This document shows, piece by piece, positions 1-7,862 of a DNA stretch of 13,264 nucleotides (positions within the stretch are counted from its first letter, which is position 1; every line of letters begins with the position of its first letter). A program made the translations under genes and the position numbers. The stretch comes from Halanaerobiales bacterium (GTDB lineage Bacteria > Bacillota > Halanaerobiia > Halanaerobiales > JADQBU01). The notes below the pieces were generated by a model. That model did not search any database and was not told the DNA's origin. It saw only the letters and a list, made by a program, of their open reading frames with translations. The stretch lies in assembly GCA_016278435.1 (NCBI GenBank), contig JADQBU010000364.1, forward strand, positions 1 to 13,264. The letters run 5' to 3'.

Positions 1-182
1 AACCCCCATCTGAGCAGAACAGATCTCTCAACAGACTCGGAAGTATGGGTTTCAGCAAGTTCCAGCAGTGGTTCAACAATCTGCTCTGTCAATTTCCAGA
101 ATCTCTCCTCCAGTTCCTCGTCAGAAAGTGTCTTAAGGTGTTTTCTCCTTTCTGCAAAATCATCTTCCCGTTTTAAAGGCAA
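1..182 (-). CDS. oraS: D-ornithine 4,5-aminomutase small subunit OraS, N-terminal part
   Basis: OraS is the small subunit of the adenosylcobalamin- and PLP-dependent D-ornithine 4,5-aminomutase, which with OraE moves the terminal amino group to give 2,4-diaminopentanoate. Only the first 60 residues are present; the rest lies beyond base 1. They begin MPLKREDDFAERRKHL and continue with DEELEERFWKL, IVEPLLEL and SVERSVLLRWG, the pattern I remember for the N-terminus of OraS (a protein of about 120 residues). The start is TTG (bases 182-180): an in-frame TAA lies directly upstream, no in-frame ATG occurs nearby, and AAGGGGTGA is suitably placed as ribosome binding site. The gene starts 15 nt after the GlmL-like gene, so it is in the same operon. 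The family assignment rests on remembered similarity and on its position in the pathway cluster. Confidence 0.88.
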   Translation of the reverse strand, partial: MPLKREDDFAERRKHLKTLSDEELEERFWKLTEQIVEPLLELAETHTSESVERSVLLRWG

Positions 183-197
183 TTAACTTCACCCCTT

Positions 198-1535
198 CTA
201 TTTTGTAATCCCCAGACTTGCCAGCAATAATTTTAAAGCTGTTTCGGGATATTTCCTGCTCATCACCCCGGCCGAAGCCATGATGTAATCCCTGTCGATT
301 AAAATCCGGGCTTCCTTCCCCGGCAAAAGCAGGCGCTGGTCTCTATTATTTTTGAGTTTATCCAGAACCACTGGACCATTCTCAAGCCTGGTCAGGGCTC
401 CACCGGTCCCGATTATCGATTTAACAGCGGTCAGATCTTTACCCTCAGCCAACGTCTGCCTACCTGTCGGTCCAAAATAATCTTTCAGCTTGCCCGCATG
501 TCTCTGGAGAGCAGTCTGAGCTGCTTTTTCCGCCAGCCGGCCGGTATAAACTGCTTCTTCTTTACTGACCGGCAACGGAGATAGTTCCTTGATTTCATCT
601 ATCATTAATTCCTCTTTAAACATTTCATAGACCCGGGGAGCATTGACAAAGACCCCTAAATCCCCTTCAACTGTCCGCTTGGCTTCCGGCTCCGGGTTAA
701 GTAATTTTTCCCGGATGGCCGGAGAATCCAGGGTGACAGAGTGAACATCAGTGGTTGCTCCCCCCACATCGATTGTCACCAGATTCCCGATCTGTTCTTT
801 AAGCAGCCGGGAAGCTTCCATAACCGCACCTGGAGTAGGCATCATATCAATGGCCAGTAATTCTTTGATCTTCTCCATCCCGGGAGCCCGGACTATATGG
901 CGGGCAAAAACCTCCTGAATAAGCCTTCTGGTAGGTTCGACATTTAATTCATCGATACCGGGATATACATTTTCTGTAATCAGTATTTCCCGGTCCCAGT
1001 CCTTAAAGATATTCCTTATCTCTTCCTGTAGCACCTTATTGCCGGCATATATCAAGGGAACATGCCGGTCGAAGCTGCTCAACTGGTGGGCATTATGCAG
1101 TATTACCTCTTCCTCGCCATAATCTACCCCACCGGCCAGCAGGATAATGTTGGGATTAATATCTTTAATTCTATCCAACTGATAATCCCTGATCTTACCG
1201 GCTGTTATCATCCTGATTACAGCCCCTGCACCCAGGGCTGCCTCTTCCGCAGCCTTCACGGTCATATCCTTGACCAGTCCATGGACAGTCATCTTTAAAC
1301 CACCGGCAGCACTGCTGGTGGCCATAAACTCTGTCCAGTCCAGCTCAGCTACCCCCAGCTTCTCCTTTAAATCAGCCAGGGCAGCCTCCAGACCAATCAT
1401 GACATCACCTTTCTCAACCGTAGTCGGGGCCAGTCCCTGTCCGGCAAAAACAGGTTTCTCAGTATTAATCTTATCAAACCCGTTAACCAGAGTAGTAGTA
1501 CTACCTATTTCAGCAATTATTAGATCCAGCTTCAT
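198..1535 (-). CDS. GlmL/MutL-type ASKHA protein, probable reactivase of the B12-dependent ornithine aminomutase
   Basis: This 445-residue protein belongs to the GlmL/MutL family, ATPases of the actin/Hsp70 fold found beside cobalamin-dependent carbon-skeleton and amino mutases. The nucleotide-binding signatures are visible: an N-terminal phosphate loop (EIGSTTTLVNGF, about residues 9-20), TSSAAGGLKM (about 73-82) followed by AAEEAALGAGAV, LLAGGVDYGEEEV (about 132-144), a second phosphate loop TIDVGGATTDVHSV (about 253-266) and IGTGGALTRL near residue 376. Length is close to the usual size of about 460. It starts with ATG directly after the ortB stop (TAAATG), indicating translational coupling, and lies just upstream of oraS. 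From that position I infer that it repairs or reactivates OraSE, whose cobalamin is prone to inactivation. It should not be confused with the DNA mismatch-repair protein MutL. Confidence 0.88.
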   Translation of the reverse strand: MKLDLIIAEIGSTTTLVNGFDKINTEKPVFAGQGLAPTTVEKGDVMIGLEAALADLKEKLGVAELDWTEFMATSSAAGGLKMTVHGLVKDMTVKAAEEAALGAGAVIRMITAGKIRDYQLDRIKDINPNIILLAGGVDYGEEEVILHNAHQLSSFDRHVPLIYAGNKVLQEEIRNIFKDWDREILITENVYPGIDELNVEPTRRLIQEVFARHIVRAPGMEKIKELLAIDMMPTPGAVMEASRLLKEQIGNLVTIDVGGATTDVHSVTLDSPAIREKLLNPEPEAKRTVEGDLGVFVNAPRVYEMFKEELMIDEIKELSPLPVSKEEAVYTGRLAEKAAQTALQRHAGKLKDYFGPTGRQTLAEGKDLTAVKSIIGTGGALTRLENGPVVLDKLKNNRDQRLLLPGKEARILIDRDYIMASAGVMSRKYPETALKLLLASLGITK

Positions 1536-2963
1536 TTATTTATTCACCATTTTTATGTTAAATTCCTGCTCCATAATTCCCTCAACCTCAGCAGTAGTCT
1601 TATTTACTTCTGCAGCCAGGAATTCAAGGTCAACAGGTTCAAGCTCTTTAATACAGGTTTTTTCAACAATGTTTCTGAGATAAGAGAGTTTAATCCGGTC
1701 CAGATCTAAATCCCGGGCTTTAATCAGGGCTGGTTCAGCCGGTATAATAATGCTCTCTCCCGCTACCTCTTCTTCCGGATTACCAGTTCTGATTTCGATT
1801 CCATTTTTCCGGGCAAAGTTCAACTGGGCAGAGGGATGTTTGCCAGCTCCTGTGTATTCTGTCTCCTGAACAACGATTATCTGATCTTCATCCATCTCCT
1901 GGGCCAGGACAAAGGCAGCTGCCAGTGATGTATTTCCGGCAGGTCCTCTTTCCATTCCTTCCAGACGGGCCAGAGCTTCTGTCAGGTAGAAGACCTCTCC
2001 CTGTTTAACGGTTAAATATCGTTCCATATAACGCAGGGCCCGGGCTGCATTCCGCGGCACATCTGCCCGATCCGGCCAGGTAGCAAACGGAATACCGAAA
2101 CCGGTATGGCCGGTCGTAAAGGATTTACGGTTAAAGTCATGGTCACTTGCCATATGTAATCCACTCAAATCAACACTGGCTGCAATAACTTTTGTTTCGG
2201 CAGCTCCAGCCTTCTGCAAACCCCGGGCTGTACCTGTCAGGTTTCCACCTCCGGCATGAGTAACGACAACCGCATCCGGGTTTCTCCCTTCCCGTTCTTT
2301 CATCTGCCCGGAAATCTCATAACCCAGGGTTTCGACCCCGGCTATACCAAATGGGGTGTAGAGTGAAGCATTAAAATAACCGGTATCCTCCAGTACCCTG
2401 AGAAAGGTATAAAAAAGTTCTGGACCTACACTGAGTTGTAGAACCTCGGCCCCATAGGCCTCACATTTCCTGCCTTTTTCCAGTATCTCGGGCTGGCCAA
2501 TACCCCTGCTGTCAAAAACCTCCTGGACGATGATACAGTCCAGATTACGCATAACAGACTGGGAAGCAACTGCCGCCCCGTAATTGCCGCTTGTGGCAGC
2601 TACTGCCCCGGTATAACCGTTTTTCTGGGCATGGTAGACCGATACAGATGCCCGGCGGGCCTTGAAACTACCAGAAGGATTGGCTGCTTCATCTTTCAAA
2701 AATATTCTGGCTCCTTTACCGGCTGGTGCCAGTTTGCGGGCCAGTTTTGTAATATTTCTCAACTCTATCAGAGGAGTATTACCTACAGCTGTTTCCGCCT
2801 GGATTTCCCTGATCTTATCCAGATCATAGCCAACTTCTGACATCATCTTTTCATAATCAAAACTAACTTTACCGGTGGCAAAGCGTTCATAATCTATACC
2901 AACTGCCTGTTTCATGATTTCATTTTTTCTATCCATAACTGCCTGATAACTATTATCCTTCAT
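1536..2963 (-). CDS. ortB: 2-amino-4-ketopentanoate thiolase, beta subunit OrtB (PLP enzyme)
   Basis: OrtB is the PLP-binding subunit of the thiolase that cleaves 2-amino-4-ketopentanoate with CoA into acetyl-CoA and D-alanine, the last step of oxidative ornithine degradation. The 475-residue protein has a threonine-synthase-like fold type II PLP domain. GNTPLIEL (about 61-68) is followed by the lysine motif NPSGSFKARRAS with the probable Schiff-base lysine K101, then TSGNYGAA (asparagine loop), and a glycine-rich phosphate-binding segment THAGGGNLTGTARG. The C-terminal region (about 420-475) is a helical extension found in this family. The ATG overlaps the ortA stop by one base (TAATG), and GGGGAGG lies inside the end of ortA, so the two subunits are translationally coupled, as expected for a heteromeric enzyme. 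The call rests on the motifs plus the ord-ortA-ortB gene order. Confidence 0.93.
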   Translation of the reverse strand: MKDNSYQAVMDRKNEIMKQAVGIDYERFATGKVSFDYEKMMSEVGYDLDKIREIQAETAVGNTPLIELRNITKLARKLAPAGKGARIFLKDEAANPSGSFKARRASVSVYHAQKNGYTGAVAATSGNYGAAVASQSVMRNLDCIIVQEVFDSRGIGQPEILEKGRKCEAYGAEVLQLSVGPELFYTFLRVLEDTGYFNASLYTPFGIAGVETLGYEISGQMKEREGRNPDAVVVTHAGGGNLTGTARGLQKAGAAETKVIAASVDLSGLHMASDHDFNRKSFTTGHTGFGIPFATWPDRADVPRNAARALRYMERYLTVKQGEVFYLTEALARLEGMERGPAGNTSLAAAFVLAQEMDEDQIIVVQETEYTGAGKHPSAQLNFARKNGIEIRTGNPEEEVAGESIIIPAEPALIKARDLDLDRIKLSYLRNIVEKTCIKELEPVDLEFLAAEVNKTTAEVEGIMEQEFNIKMVNK

Positions 2964-3277
2964 TATTTATTACCTCCCCTGTCGGCAACCATCTTCCGCA
3001 ACTCTTCCCCTACCTGCAGGAGTTCAGGTACTGGACATCCGAATTTATGCTCATAAGATGGTGTTGGATCTTTTAAAATACCCTTTAGCGTACGATCGGT
3101 AAAGGTTTTAATCTCAACTTCTTCCCCTACCTTGCCGTCTTTTACCAGAAATCCCCTGGTCCTCAGCTCCAGAGGAACCTTCTGAGTATCTTCCGGTACC
3201 TGGGGAGCCCTCTCTCCGGCCGGTAGTATGACCTGATGAATCTCCACCCAACTTCCGGTTTTAATTAACTCTGACAT
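2963..3277 (-). CDS. ortA: 2-amino-4-ketopentanoate thiolase, alpha subunit OrtA
   Basis: OrtA is the small subunit (104 residues here, about the family's length) of the CoA-dependent thiolase that it forms with OrtB. The sequence shows the features I recognise for OrtA: an N-terminal GSWVEIHQVIL, then APQVPEDTQKVPLELRTRGFL, and DPTPSYEHKFGCPVPELL toward the C-terminus. It has no signal peptide or membrane segment and should be cytosolic. The ATG is preceded by GAGGGGTG at good spacing. Unlike the other junctions of this operon, ortA is separated from ord by 186 nt, and this gap is filled by a complex inverted-repeat structure described separately. Its stop overlaps the start of ortB. Confidence 0.93.
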   Translation of the reverse strand: MSELIKTGSWVEIHQVILPAGERAPQVPEDTQKVPLELRTRGFLVKDGKVGEEVEIKTFTDRTLKGILKDPTPSYEHKFGCPVPELLQVGEELRKMVADRGGNK

Positions 3278-3351
3278 ATTAACACCCCTCTACTTTAATT
3301 ATTACTACAAATATGTTCCAATACTCTTATATTACAGAAATTACCCATTTT

Positions 3352-3452
3352 AAGGATAAGGTTTCCCACTTGCCACGGGAAACCAGTTTTCAAAATTTCA
3401 AGGATAGAGTTTCTTTATTTCAGCGGAAATCCTGTGTGGAAACCCTATCCTT
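3352..3452 (-). promoter_or_regulatory. Intercistronic RNA structure with mutually exclusive hairpins between ord and ortA
   Basis: Read on the minus strand (transcript sense), four segments occur: A AAGGATAGGGTTTCC (3452-3438), B GAAACTCTATCCTT (3413-3400), C GGTTTCCC (3384-3377) and D GGGAAACCTTATCCTT (3367-3352). A can pair with B over 14 positions with one G-U pair. A can instead pair with D over 15 positions with one G-U pair. C pairs perfectly with the first eight bases of D around a 9-nt loop, and B can also pair with C through GAAAC/GTTTC. So A:B plus C:D competes with A:D plus B:C. No clear uridine run follows either form, so a classical attenuator is not shown. Alternatives are an mRNA processing or stabilising element, or a degenerate repeat element. 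It matches no riboswitch I recognise. Confidence 0.6.
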
Positions 3453-3463
3453 CTATATTATAA

Positions 3464-4528
3464 TTAGTGGACCATTTCAGCAACTTTTTTACTGGCTGCA
3501 ATCATTTTCCGGACATCTCCCATCAGGGCGGAAGGAACAGGCAGATCCTTCATCGTCATAAGACCAGGAGCGGCATTAATTATCTGGGGAATCATATTAA
3601 TCGCTACAGCCATAGTTCCTATTCCACCGGGTATCTCCGGCTGAATTGACATATTTATATCAGGAGTTCCCTTAATGTTTATATAATCCCCGGTTTCGAC
3701 TCCTTCTTTTCCGGGATGAATCTGCTGGGGATGTTCCAGAGTTATAATCTCTTTACCATCTTTTAGACCGTAGGCAATATGCTTACAGCCAGCAACCATA
3801 CCGGGTTTAACCTTGACATGGGGGGTTTCACGTTCGGTTTTAGAAACAATCGGCTCTCTGGTTTGAATGATTTCATCCAGTTCCCAGCCCAGTCTATCAG
3901 CGATCATTTCAATCGACTGTTTAAAGCCGATATGTCCAACTATCGAACCCTTTTTAACTCCCTCTTCAAATTCATCAACAGTAGTTCCAACCCCCTGGGT
4001 CTTCATTACAGTTGGGCCAAAGGGAGAAAGGTCATTTACCCGGGAAGCCTTGATGGATTTAACCTCTGCACAGGCCCCGGTCAGATTAACAATCAAGAGA
4101 TCCAGCACAAACCCGGGATTAATTCCTGTTCCCAGAACAGAGACACCGTTCTCACGGGCTAGTTCATCTATCTTTTCGGCAAAATCTTCATCCTCCGCTG
4201 AGGGATAGGCCATCTCTTCAGCGATTGAGATGACATTAACCTTCCTTTCAATAATAAATTTTAGCTGTTCAAATATATCACTTAAAAAAGAAGAAGTGGC
4301 ATGTAAGACTACATCTACATCTTCCTTGATTACCTCAGCCGGATCATTAGTGATTTCTACTCCCAGTTTCCGGCCCAGACCAAGCTGTTCACCCAGGTCA
4401 GTCCCTGCCTTGCTGGCCCGGTTAGCAATCGCTCCTGTAATCTCAACACCCTCTTTATCAACCAGATATTTAGCCATACCACTACCCATAGATCCCATAC
4501 CCCATATTACAACTTTTAAATTTTCCAC
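3464..4528 (-). CDS. ord: 2,4-diaminopentanoate dehydrogenase Ord
   Basis: Ord oxidatively deaminates 2,4-diaminopentanoate (made by ornithine aminomutase) to 2-amino-4-ketopentanoate with NAD(P)+. The 354-residue protein opens with a Rossmann nucleotide-binding loop GMGSMGSGMA (residues 10-19), resembling dihydrodipicolinate reductase. HATSSF follows in the Rossmann half, then LGTGINPGFVLDLLIVNLTG and RVNDLSPFGPTVMKTQGVGTT, typical of the diaminopentanoate dehydrogenase family. I chose the GTG at 4528-4526: AGAGGGGG sits 8 nt upstream and the Rossmann strand KVVIWGMG begins immediately after. An in-frame ATG at 4579 would add 17 poorly conserved-looking residues and has no good ribosome binding site. 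It is the first gene of the ornithine operon, transcribed from the sigma-54-type promoter at 4605-4619. Confidence 0.93.
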   Translation of the reverse strand: MENLKVVIWGMGSMGSGMAKYLVDKEGVEITGAIANRASKAGTDLGEQLGLGRKLGVEITNDPAEVIKEDVDVVLHATSSFLSDIFEQLKFIIERKVNVISIAEEMAYPSAEDEDFAEKIDELARENGVSVLGTGINPGFVLDLLIVNLTGACAEVKSIKASRVNDLSPFGPTVMKTQGVGTTVDEFEEGVKKGSIVGHIGFKQSIEMIADRLGWELDEIIQTREPIVSKTERETPHVKVKPGMVAGCKHIAYGLKDGKEIITLEHPQQIHPGKEGVETGDYINIKGTPDINMSIQPEIPGGIGTMAVAINMIPQIINAAPGLMTMKDLPVPSALMGDVRKMIAASKKVAEMVH

Positions 4529-4604
4529 TTTTAAATCCCCCTCTTTTATGAATATAAATTCTATATTAAAACAACTCACTGCTCTCTTCGCTATTTTAAT
4601 ATAT

Positions 4605-4619
4605 GCATAATCCGTTCCA
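4605..4619 (-). promoter_or_regulatory. Sigma-54 (-24/-12) promoter of the ord operon
   Basis: On the minus strand TGGAAC-GGATT-ATGC has the invariant GG and GC separated by exactly 10 nt. It matches five of six bases of the -24 consensus TGGCAC and three of four of the -12 consensus TTGC. Transcription would start near 4594, about 65 nt before the ord GTG. The 19 bases starting at this element agree at 15 positions with the element upstream of the TRAP operon, and a sigma-54 activator gene lies in the same window. Promoter function itself is inferred. Confidence 0.72.
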
Positions 4620-4669
4620 GTTATCTATCTGGGGAATAAAATTACTTGCTTTAACAGAAGATAACTGGA
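4616..4669. repeat. Perfect 11-bp inverted repeat overlapping the ord -24 element
   Basis: TCCAGTTATCT (4616-4626) and AGATAACTGGA (4659-4669) are perfect inverted copies separated by 32 nt. The promoter-proximal arm shares four bases with the -24 box of the ord promoter. It is not followed by a T-tract on the minus strand, so I do not read it as the terminator of the upstream gene. It could be an operator for a second regulator. Confidence 0.5.
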
Positions 4670-4721
4670 CTCCGGAGGGATCATGTGGAAAATCTTTTTT
4701 CAGGTGCCCGGGAGTCCCAAC

Positions 4722-4749
4722 TGCAAACTCTCTTTGCACCTGGTGCAAA
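4722..4749. promoter_or_regulatory. Candidate enhancer (UAS) for the sigma-54 activator, three half-sites
   Basis: Three half-sites TGCAAA (4722), TTTGCA (4733) and TGCAAA (4744) are spaced exactly 11 bp apart, about one helical turn. They form two overlapping inverted repeats: TGCAAA-N5-TTTGCA (4722-4738) and a perfect 8-1-8 palindrome TTTGCACC-T-GGTGCAAA (4733-4749). The element is roughly 125-155 bp upstream of the predicted transcription start, the usual place for an NtrC-family enhancer. The same TGCAAA-N5-TTTGCA pattern lies in the TRAP leader. Confidence 0.65.
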
Positions 4750-4795
4750 TTTTAGTTATCAGTAAAATTATATTCCAGATGTGAAGGCAAATTAT

Positions 4796-4819
4796 AGTAG
4801 ATATCCAATTCTATCTACT
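4796..4819 (-). terminator. Weak hairpin downstream of rocB, possible terminator
   Basis: Sixteen nt after the rocB stop, the minus strand can form an 8-bp stem AGTAGATA/TATCTACT with an 8-nt loop. The sequence after it (ATAATTTGCC) is AT-rich but lacks a proper T-run. It may end or partly end the TRAP-rocB transcript before the ord promoter region; read-through into ord is possible. Confidence 0.35.
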
Positions 4820-4834
4820 CTCTCTTTATCCTTT

Positions 4835-6526
4835 CTAGCCTTCAAGCAAATATTCAGTAACTTCTTCAATCAATCGGGGAAGGATATTAAAAGTATAAGG
4901 AATATGGACCCTCTCAGTAATCTTGTGGGCATCCTTGCCATAGACACCCATATCAGCCACTGGCAGATTAATCTTATTTACATTTTCCAGATCAATCTCC
5001 CAACCTTTGCCCCAGAAAGGCATATTATTAATCAGGGCCTCCTCGTCCCCTTCTGCCCCGTGATAGGCACAGAAAGAGGCATCAGAAAGATAGGGAAAAA
5101 ATGGTTTAATGTTTAACCTGTATCCCAGGCCAGTAATTTGTCCCTCTTTCTCTTCAATAAATTCCTTGATAAGAGTGTTAAATCTTTTGAACCCTGGATT
5201 ACCACTATCTGGATTATTGGGCGGATAAAAGGGTGGAACCAGGAATACCACAGCCGCCGGGCCCTCCTTTTCAGTCATCTGCCACAATCTGCGGACCATC
5301 TTCAGGGAATGTACCCTTAAATCAATTATTCCCTCCTTCTTACTCTCCTCAAGACAGCGGGATAGGTTATCCTCAACTGCAGCAGTCCCCAGTTTCTCAC
5401 ATGCTTCACTGTAAAGTTCCTGATAAGTGCTGACCAGCGGCTTAAAGTTAACAGGTTTAAAGCTCTCTTCTTTAAGCCTGCAGTATTCTTTAAAATTGAT
5501 GTTGATCTGTTCTATACACTGCTGGAAACAGTCTTCTGCTTCCTCTTTGAAGGCAGCAAGTAGTTCCCCCGCACCCCTGGTATAACTTAAAAAATTATAA
5601 TAGGCAAATCCTTCATAGGGAAGCTGACCATTATATTCATCTTTGAGGTCAACCTGCTTTAATGAGACCGGGGGATTAGTTATCAGACCATGGGCCCGGT
5701 CTGCCAGTTCAACATTATAATCAATCCTACTGCTTAATCTGGATAGAATATAATTGACATCAAAACCCTGAAAAACCTGTCCCACATGTGAACCTTTCCC
5801 CACTACATAAACAGCAGGAACTATTTTACCCATTGAACCCAGATAAATATAACGCTCATCTGTCGCCGCATTCGCTTCACCCGTAGTATAATCTGTATTG
5901 ATTACCCCCAGCAGATTAAGAGTCTCCTCTTCTGCCAGTTCTGCCAGTGGTCGGGCCAGATGGATAATTCCCAGAGAATCGGCCTCTTCATTAACTGTGA
6001 CAGCCAGCACAATATTACCCTTAAGTTCCTGCACATTGCGGGAGAACTCTTCCAGTAACTTGATCTGCAGGGCCACCCCACTCTTCATATCAGCAGTCCC
6101 GCGCCCGAATACCCATTCACCTGATTCCAGATCAGCCTTAACCTCTTTATTTAAATCCCAGCAAGCCAGTCCCTTATGTAGTTGCTCAGGATTACAGGCG
6201 GCCTTTTCCAGTTCACCATATTCCCCTGTATCAACAGTATCCATATGGCTTAAATAAACAATCGTATCTGCTGATTCATCCTTCTCACCCCGGACCAGAG
6301 CCAGTATATTAACCCGCCCGAGGTCATCATCAGGCAGTTCCGGTTTCCTGAGGAAATGAGGATTCTTCTGGAAGTACGGCAGTGATTTCAGGTATTGGTA
6401 GATATAATCTCCAACTTCACTTACTCCACCTGTATTTGAAACACTTTTTATTTTAACCAGTTCTTCAAATATATCATAGATCTCCCGGCCTCTTTCATTT
6501 AGCTTATTTTTTATCTCCTTCATCAT
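4835..6526 (-). CDS. rocB: RocB-type M20-family metallopeptidase/deacylase
   Basis: This 563-residue protein has the size and architecture of RocB of the arginine-utilisation group (COG4187), a zinc-dependent M20-family amidase-like protein whose exact reaction is not firmly established. Visible metal-site motifs are LSHMDTVDTG (probable ligand H94, and D96), FGRGTADMKSG (bridging aspartate D146) and TVNEEADS (E180/E181). The C-terminal half contains AVVFLVPPFYPP and further conserved-looking stretches of the longer RocB subfamily. It has no signal peptide, so it should be cytosolic. The gene starts at a double ATG after AGGGGG, 23 nt behind dctM, in one operon with the TRAP transporter. The context suggests that it hydrolyses an imported conjugate to release ornithine or a related amino acid; this is inference. 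The symbol follows family membership. Confidence 0.85.
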   Translation of the reverse strand: MMKEIKNKLNERGREIYDIFEELVKIKSVSNTGGVSEVGDYIYQYLKSLPYFQKNPHFLRKPELPDDDLGRVNILALVRGEKDESADTIVYLSHMDTVDTGEYGELEKAACNPEQLHKGLACWDLNKEVKADLESGEWVFGRGTADMKSGVALQIKLLEEFSRNVQELKGNIVLAVTVNEEADSLGIIHLARPLAELAEEETLNLLGVINTDYTTGEANAATDERYIYLGSMGKIVPAVYVVGKGSHVGQVFQGFDVNYILSRLSSRIDYNVELADRAHGLITNPPVSLKQVDLKDEYNGQLPYEGFAYYNFLSYTRGAGELLAAFKEEAEDCFQQCIEQININFKEYCRLKEESFKPVNFKPLVSTYQELYSEACEKLGTAAVEDNLSRCLEESKKEGIIDLRVHSLKMVRRLWQMTEKEGPAAVVFLVPPFYPPNNPDSGNPGFKRFNTLIKEFIEEKEGQITGLGYRLNIKPFFPYLSDASFCAYHGAEGDEEALINNMPFWGKGWEIDLENVNKINLPVADMGVYGKDAHKITERVHIPYTFNILPRLIEEVTEYLLEG

Positions 6527-6549
6527 AAGTCCCCCTGAATAATTTATTA

Positions 6550-7839
6550 TTAACCCCAGCTAAGCCCCAGAATTGTCGGCACCCAGAGAGTTAATTGGGG
6601 CAAATAAGAGATTAATAGTAAAGCTATAATTTCAGCAGTTATAAATGGCAAGACCTCTTTTATAGCCCTCTCATAGGGAACCTCAGCAATCTGGGAGGCC
6701 ACCATCAAGGTCATACCCATCGGTGGTGTGGCATTCCCGATATTGACATTAACCATCATTATCATGGCAAAATGCAGGGGATCAAAACCAAGATGTATCA
6801 TAACAGGTGTTATGATGGGAGCCAGGATAACAACAGCCGGACCGATATCCAGGAACATACCTACAATCAGGAATAATATATTGACCATAGCCAGCTGGAT
6901 GATGGAATTACTGCTGACAGTCATCATCGCCCGGCCCATAGTTTCGGTTAACCCACTGTATGTAACTACCCAGCCCAGGATATTGGCAGCTCCAATTAAA
7001 AAGAAGATTATTCCGGAAAGAACTACAGTATTTTTAAGAGAAAGATATATATCCTTGAAACTGAGGCTTTTGTAAACAAAAACACCTACCAGCAGGGCAT
7101 AGAGAGCTGCTATCGCTCCGGCTTCGGTTACAGTTGTGACACCGGTCAGAATAGCCCCCAGTATAATTATCGGTGTCAAAAGAGCCCATAAAGCTTCCCT
7201 GGTGGTCTCCATAATCTCCTTTAAGCTATAAGAACGCTCTTTGGGATAATTACGTCTGATACTGATCAGAGAACTGATTAAAAGCAGGGATAAACCAACG
7301 ATGACCCCAGGTATAATTCCTGCCGCAAACATGGATATAACAGATACTTCCTTGAACATACTGGCATAGACGATCATAATTAAACTGGGCGGTATAATCG
7401 GGCCGATTACAGAAGATGAAGCAGTAACAGCAGCACTATAACCTGCCCCATACCCCTTTTCCTTCATTGTCGGTATCAAAATATTCCCGATTGCAGCCGT
7501 ATCGGTAACGGCCGTACCGGTCAGACCGGCAAACAAAATACTTGCTCCAATATTTACATGGGAGAGACCACCCCGGTATTTACCCATTAAACTCAGGGCA
7601 AAATTAATAATTCTATCAGTCATACCACTCCTATTCAAAAACTCAGAACATAATATAAATAACGGGATCGATACCAAAATAAAGTTAGAAGCTGCGGCCA
7701 GAATCCTGGTCGGAATAATACTCAAAAAATCATAACCGCCCGCACTAAGCAGCCCCCACATACCTGTTAATCCAATTGTATACGCAATAGGAATACCCAT
7801 TAAAATAAATATAAAAAAGATAACAAAAACTGATGACAT
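6550..7839 (-). CDS. dctM: TRAP transporter large permease subunit DctM
   Basis: DctM is the large membrane subunit that carries out Na+- or H+-driven import with DctQ and the binding protein DctP. The 429-residue protein is almost entirely hydrophobic, with about a dozen membrane segments, and shows family signatures such as GLTGTAVTDTAAIG followed by IPTMKEKGYGAGYSAAVTAS, IGPIIPPSLIMIVYA, and NVNIGNATPPMGMTLMVAS near the C-terminus. I chose the ATG at 7839 (MSSVFVIFF), preceded by AAGGGGACAGAAA, 23 nt after the dctQ stop. An in-frame upstream start would add 50 residues overlapping dctQ in another frame, with a cysteine- and arginine-rich sequence alien to the family. The protein ends at a TAA just before rocB. 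Confidence 0.95.
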   Translation of the reverse strand: MSSVFVIFFIFILMGIPIAYTIGLTGMWGLLSAGGYDFLSIIPTRILAAASNFILVSIPLFILCSEFLNRSGMTDRIINFALSLMGKYRGGLSHVNIGASILFAGLTGTAVTDTAAIGNILIPTMKEKGYGAGYSAAVTASSSVIGPIIPPSLIMIVYASMFKEVSVISMFAAGIIPGVIVGLSLLLISSLISIRRNYPKERSYSLKEIMETTREALWALLTPIIILGAILTGVTTVTEAGAIAALYALLVGVFVYKSLSFKDIYLSLKNTVVLSGIIFFLIGAANILGWVVTYSGLTETMGRAMMTVSSNSIIQLAMVNILFLIVGMFLDIGPAVVILAPIITPVMIHLGFDPLHFAMIMMVNVNIGNATPPMGMTLMVASQIAEVPYERAIKEVLPFITAEIIALLLISYLPQLTLWVPTILGLSWG

Positions 7840-7862
7840 TTTCTGTCCCCTTCCCTGAGTAA

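Noticed and set aside
3301..3330. TGGAAC-ATATT-TGTA upstream of ortA as a third sigma-54 promoter
   Set aside because: The invariant GC of the -12 box is missing.
3352..3452. The repeated AAGGATA...GTTTCC units as a CRISPR or direct-repeat array
   Set aside because: Only three diverged copies occur, in mixed orientation and without regular spacers; RNA pairing explains them better.
4529..4579. Upstream in-frame ATG start for ord adding 17 residues
   Set aside because: The GTG at 4528 has a much better ribosome binding site (AGAGGGGG), and the Rossmann fold begins directly after it.
4701..4742. CAGGTGC ... GCACCTG inverted repeat upstream of ord as a terminator
   Set aside because: On the minus strand it is followed by an A-run, not a T-run, and it partly overlaps the enhancer half-sites that explain the inner arm.
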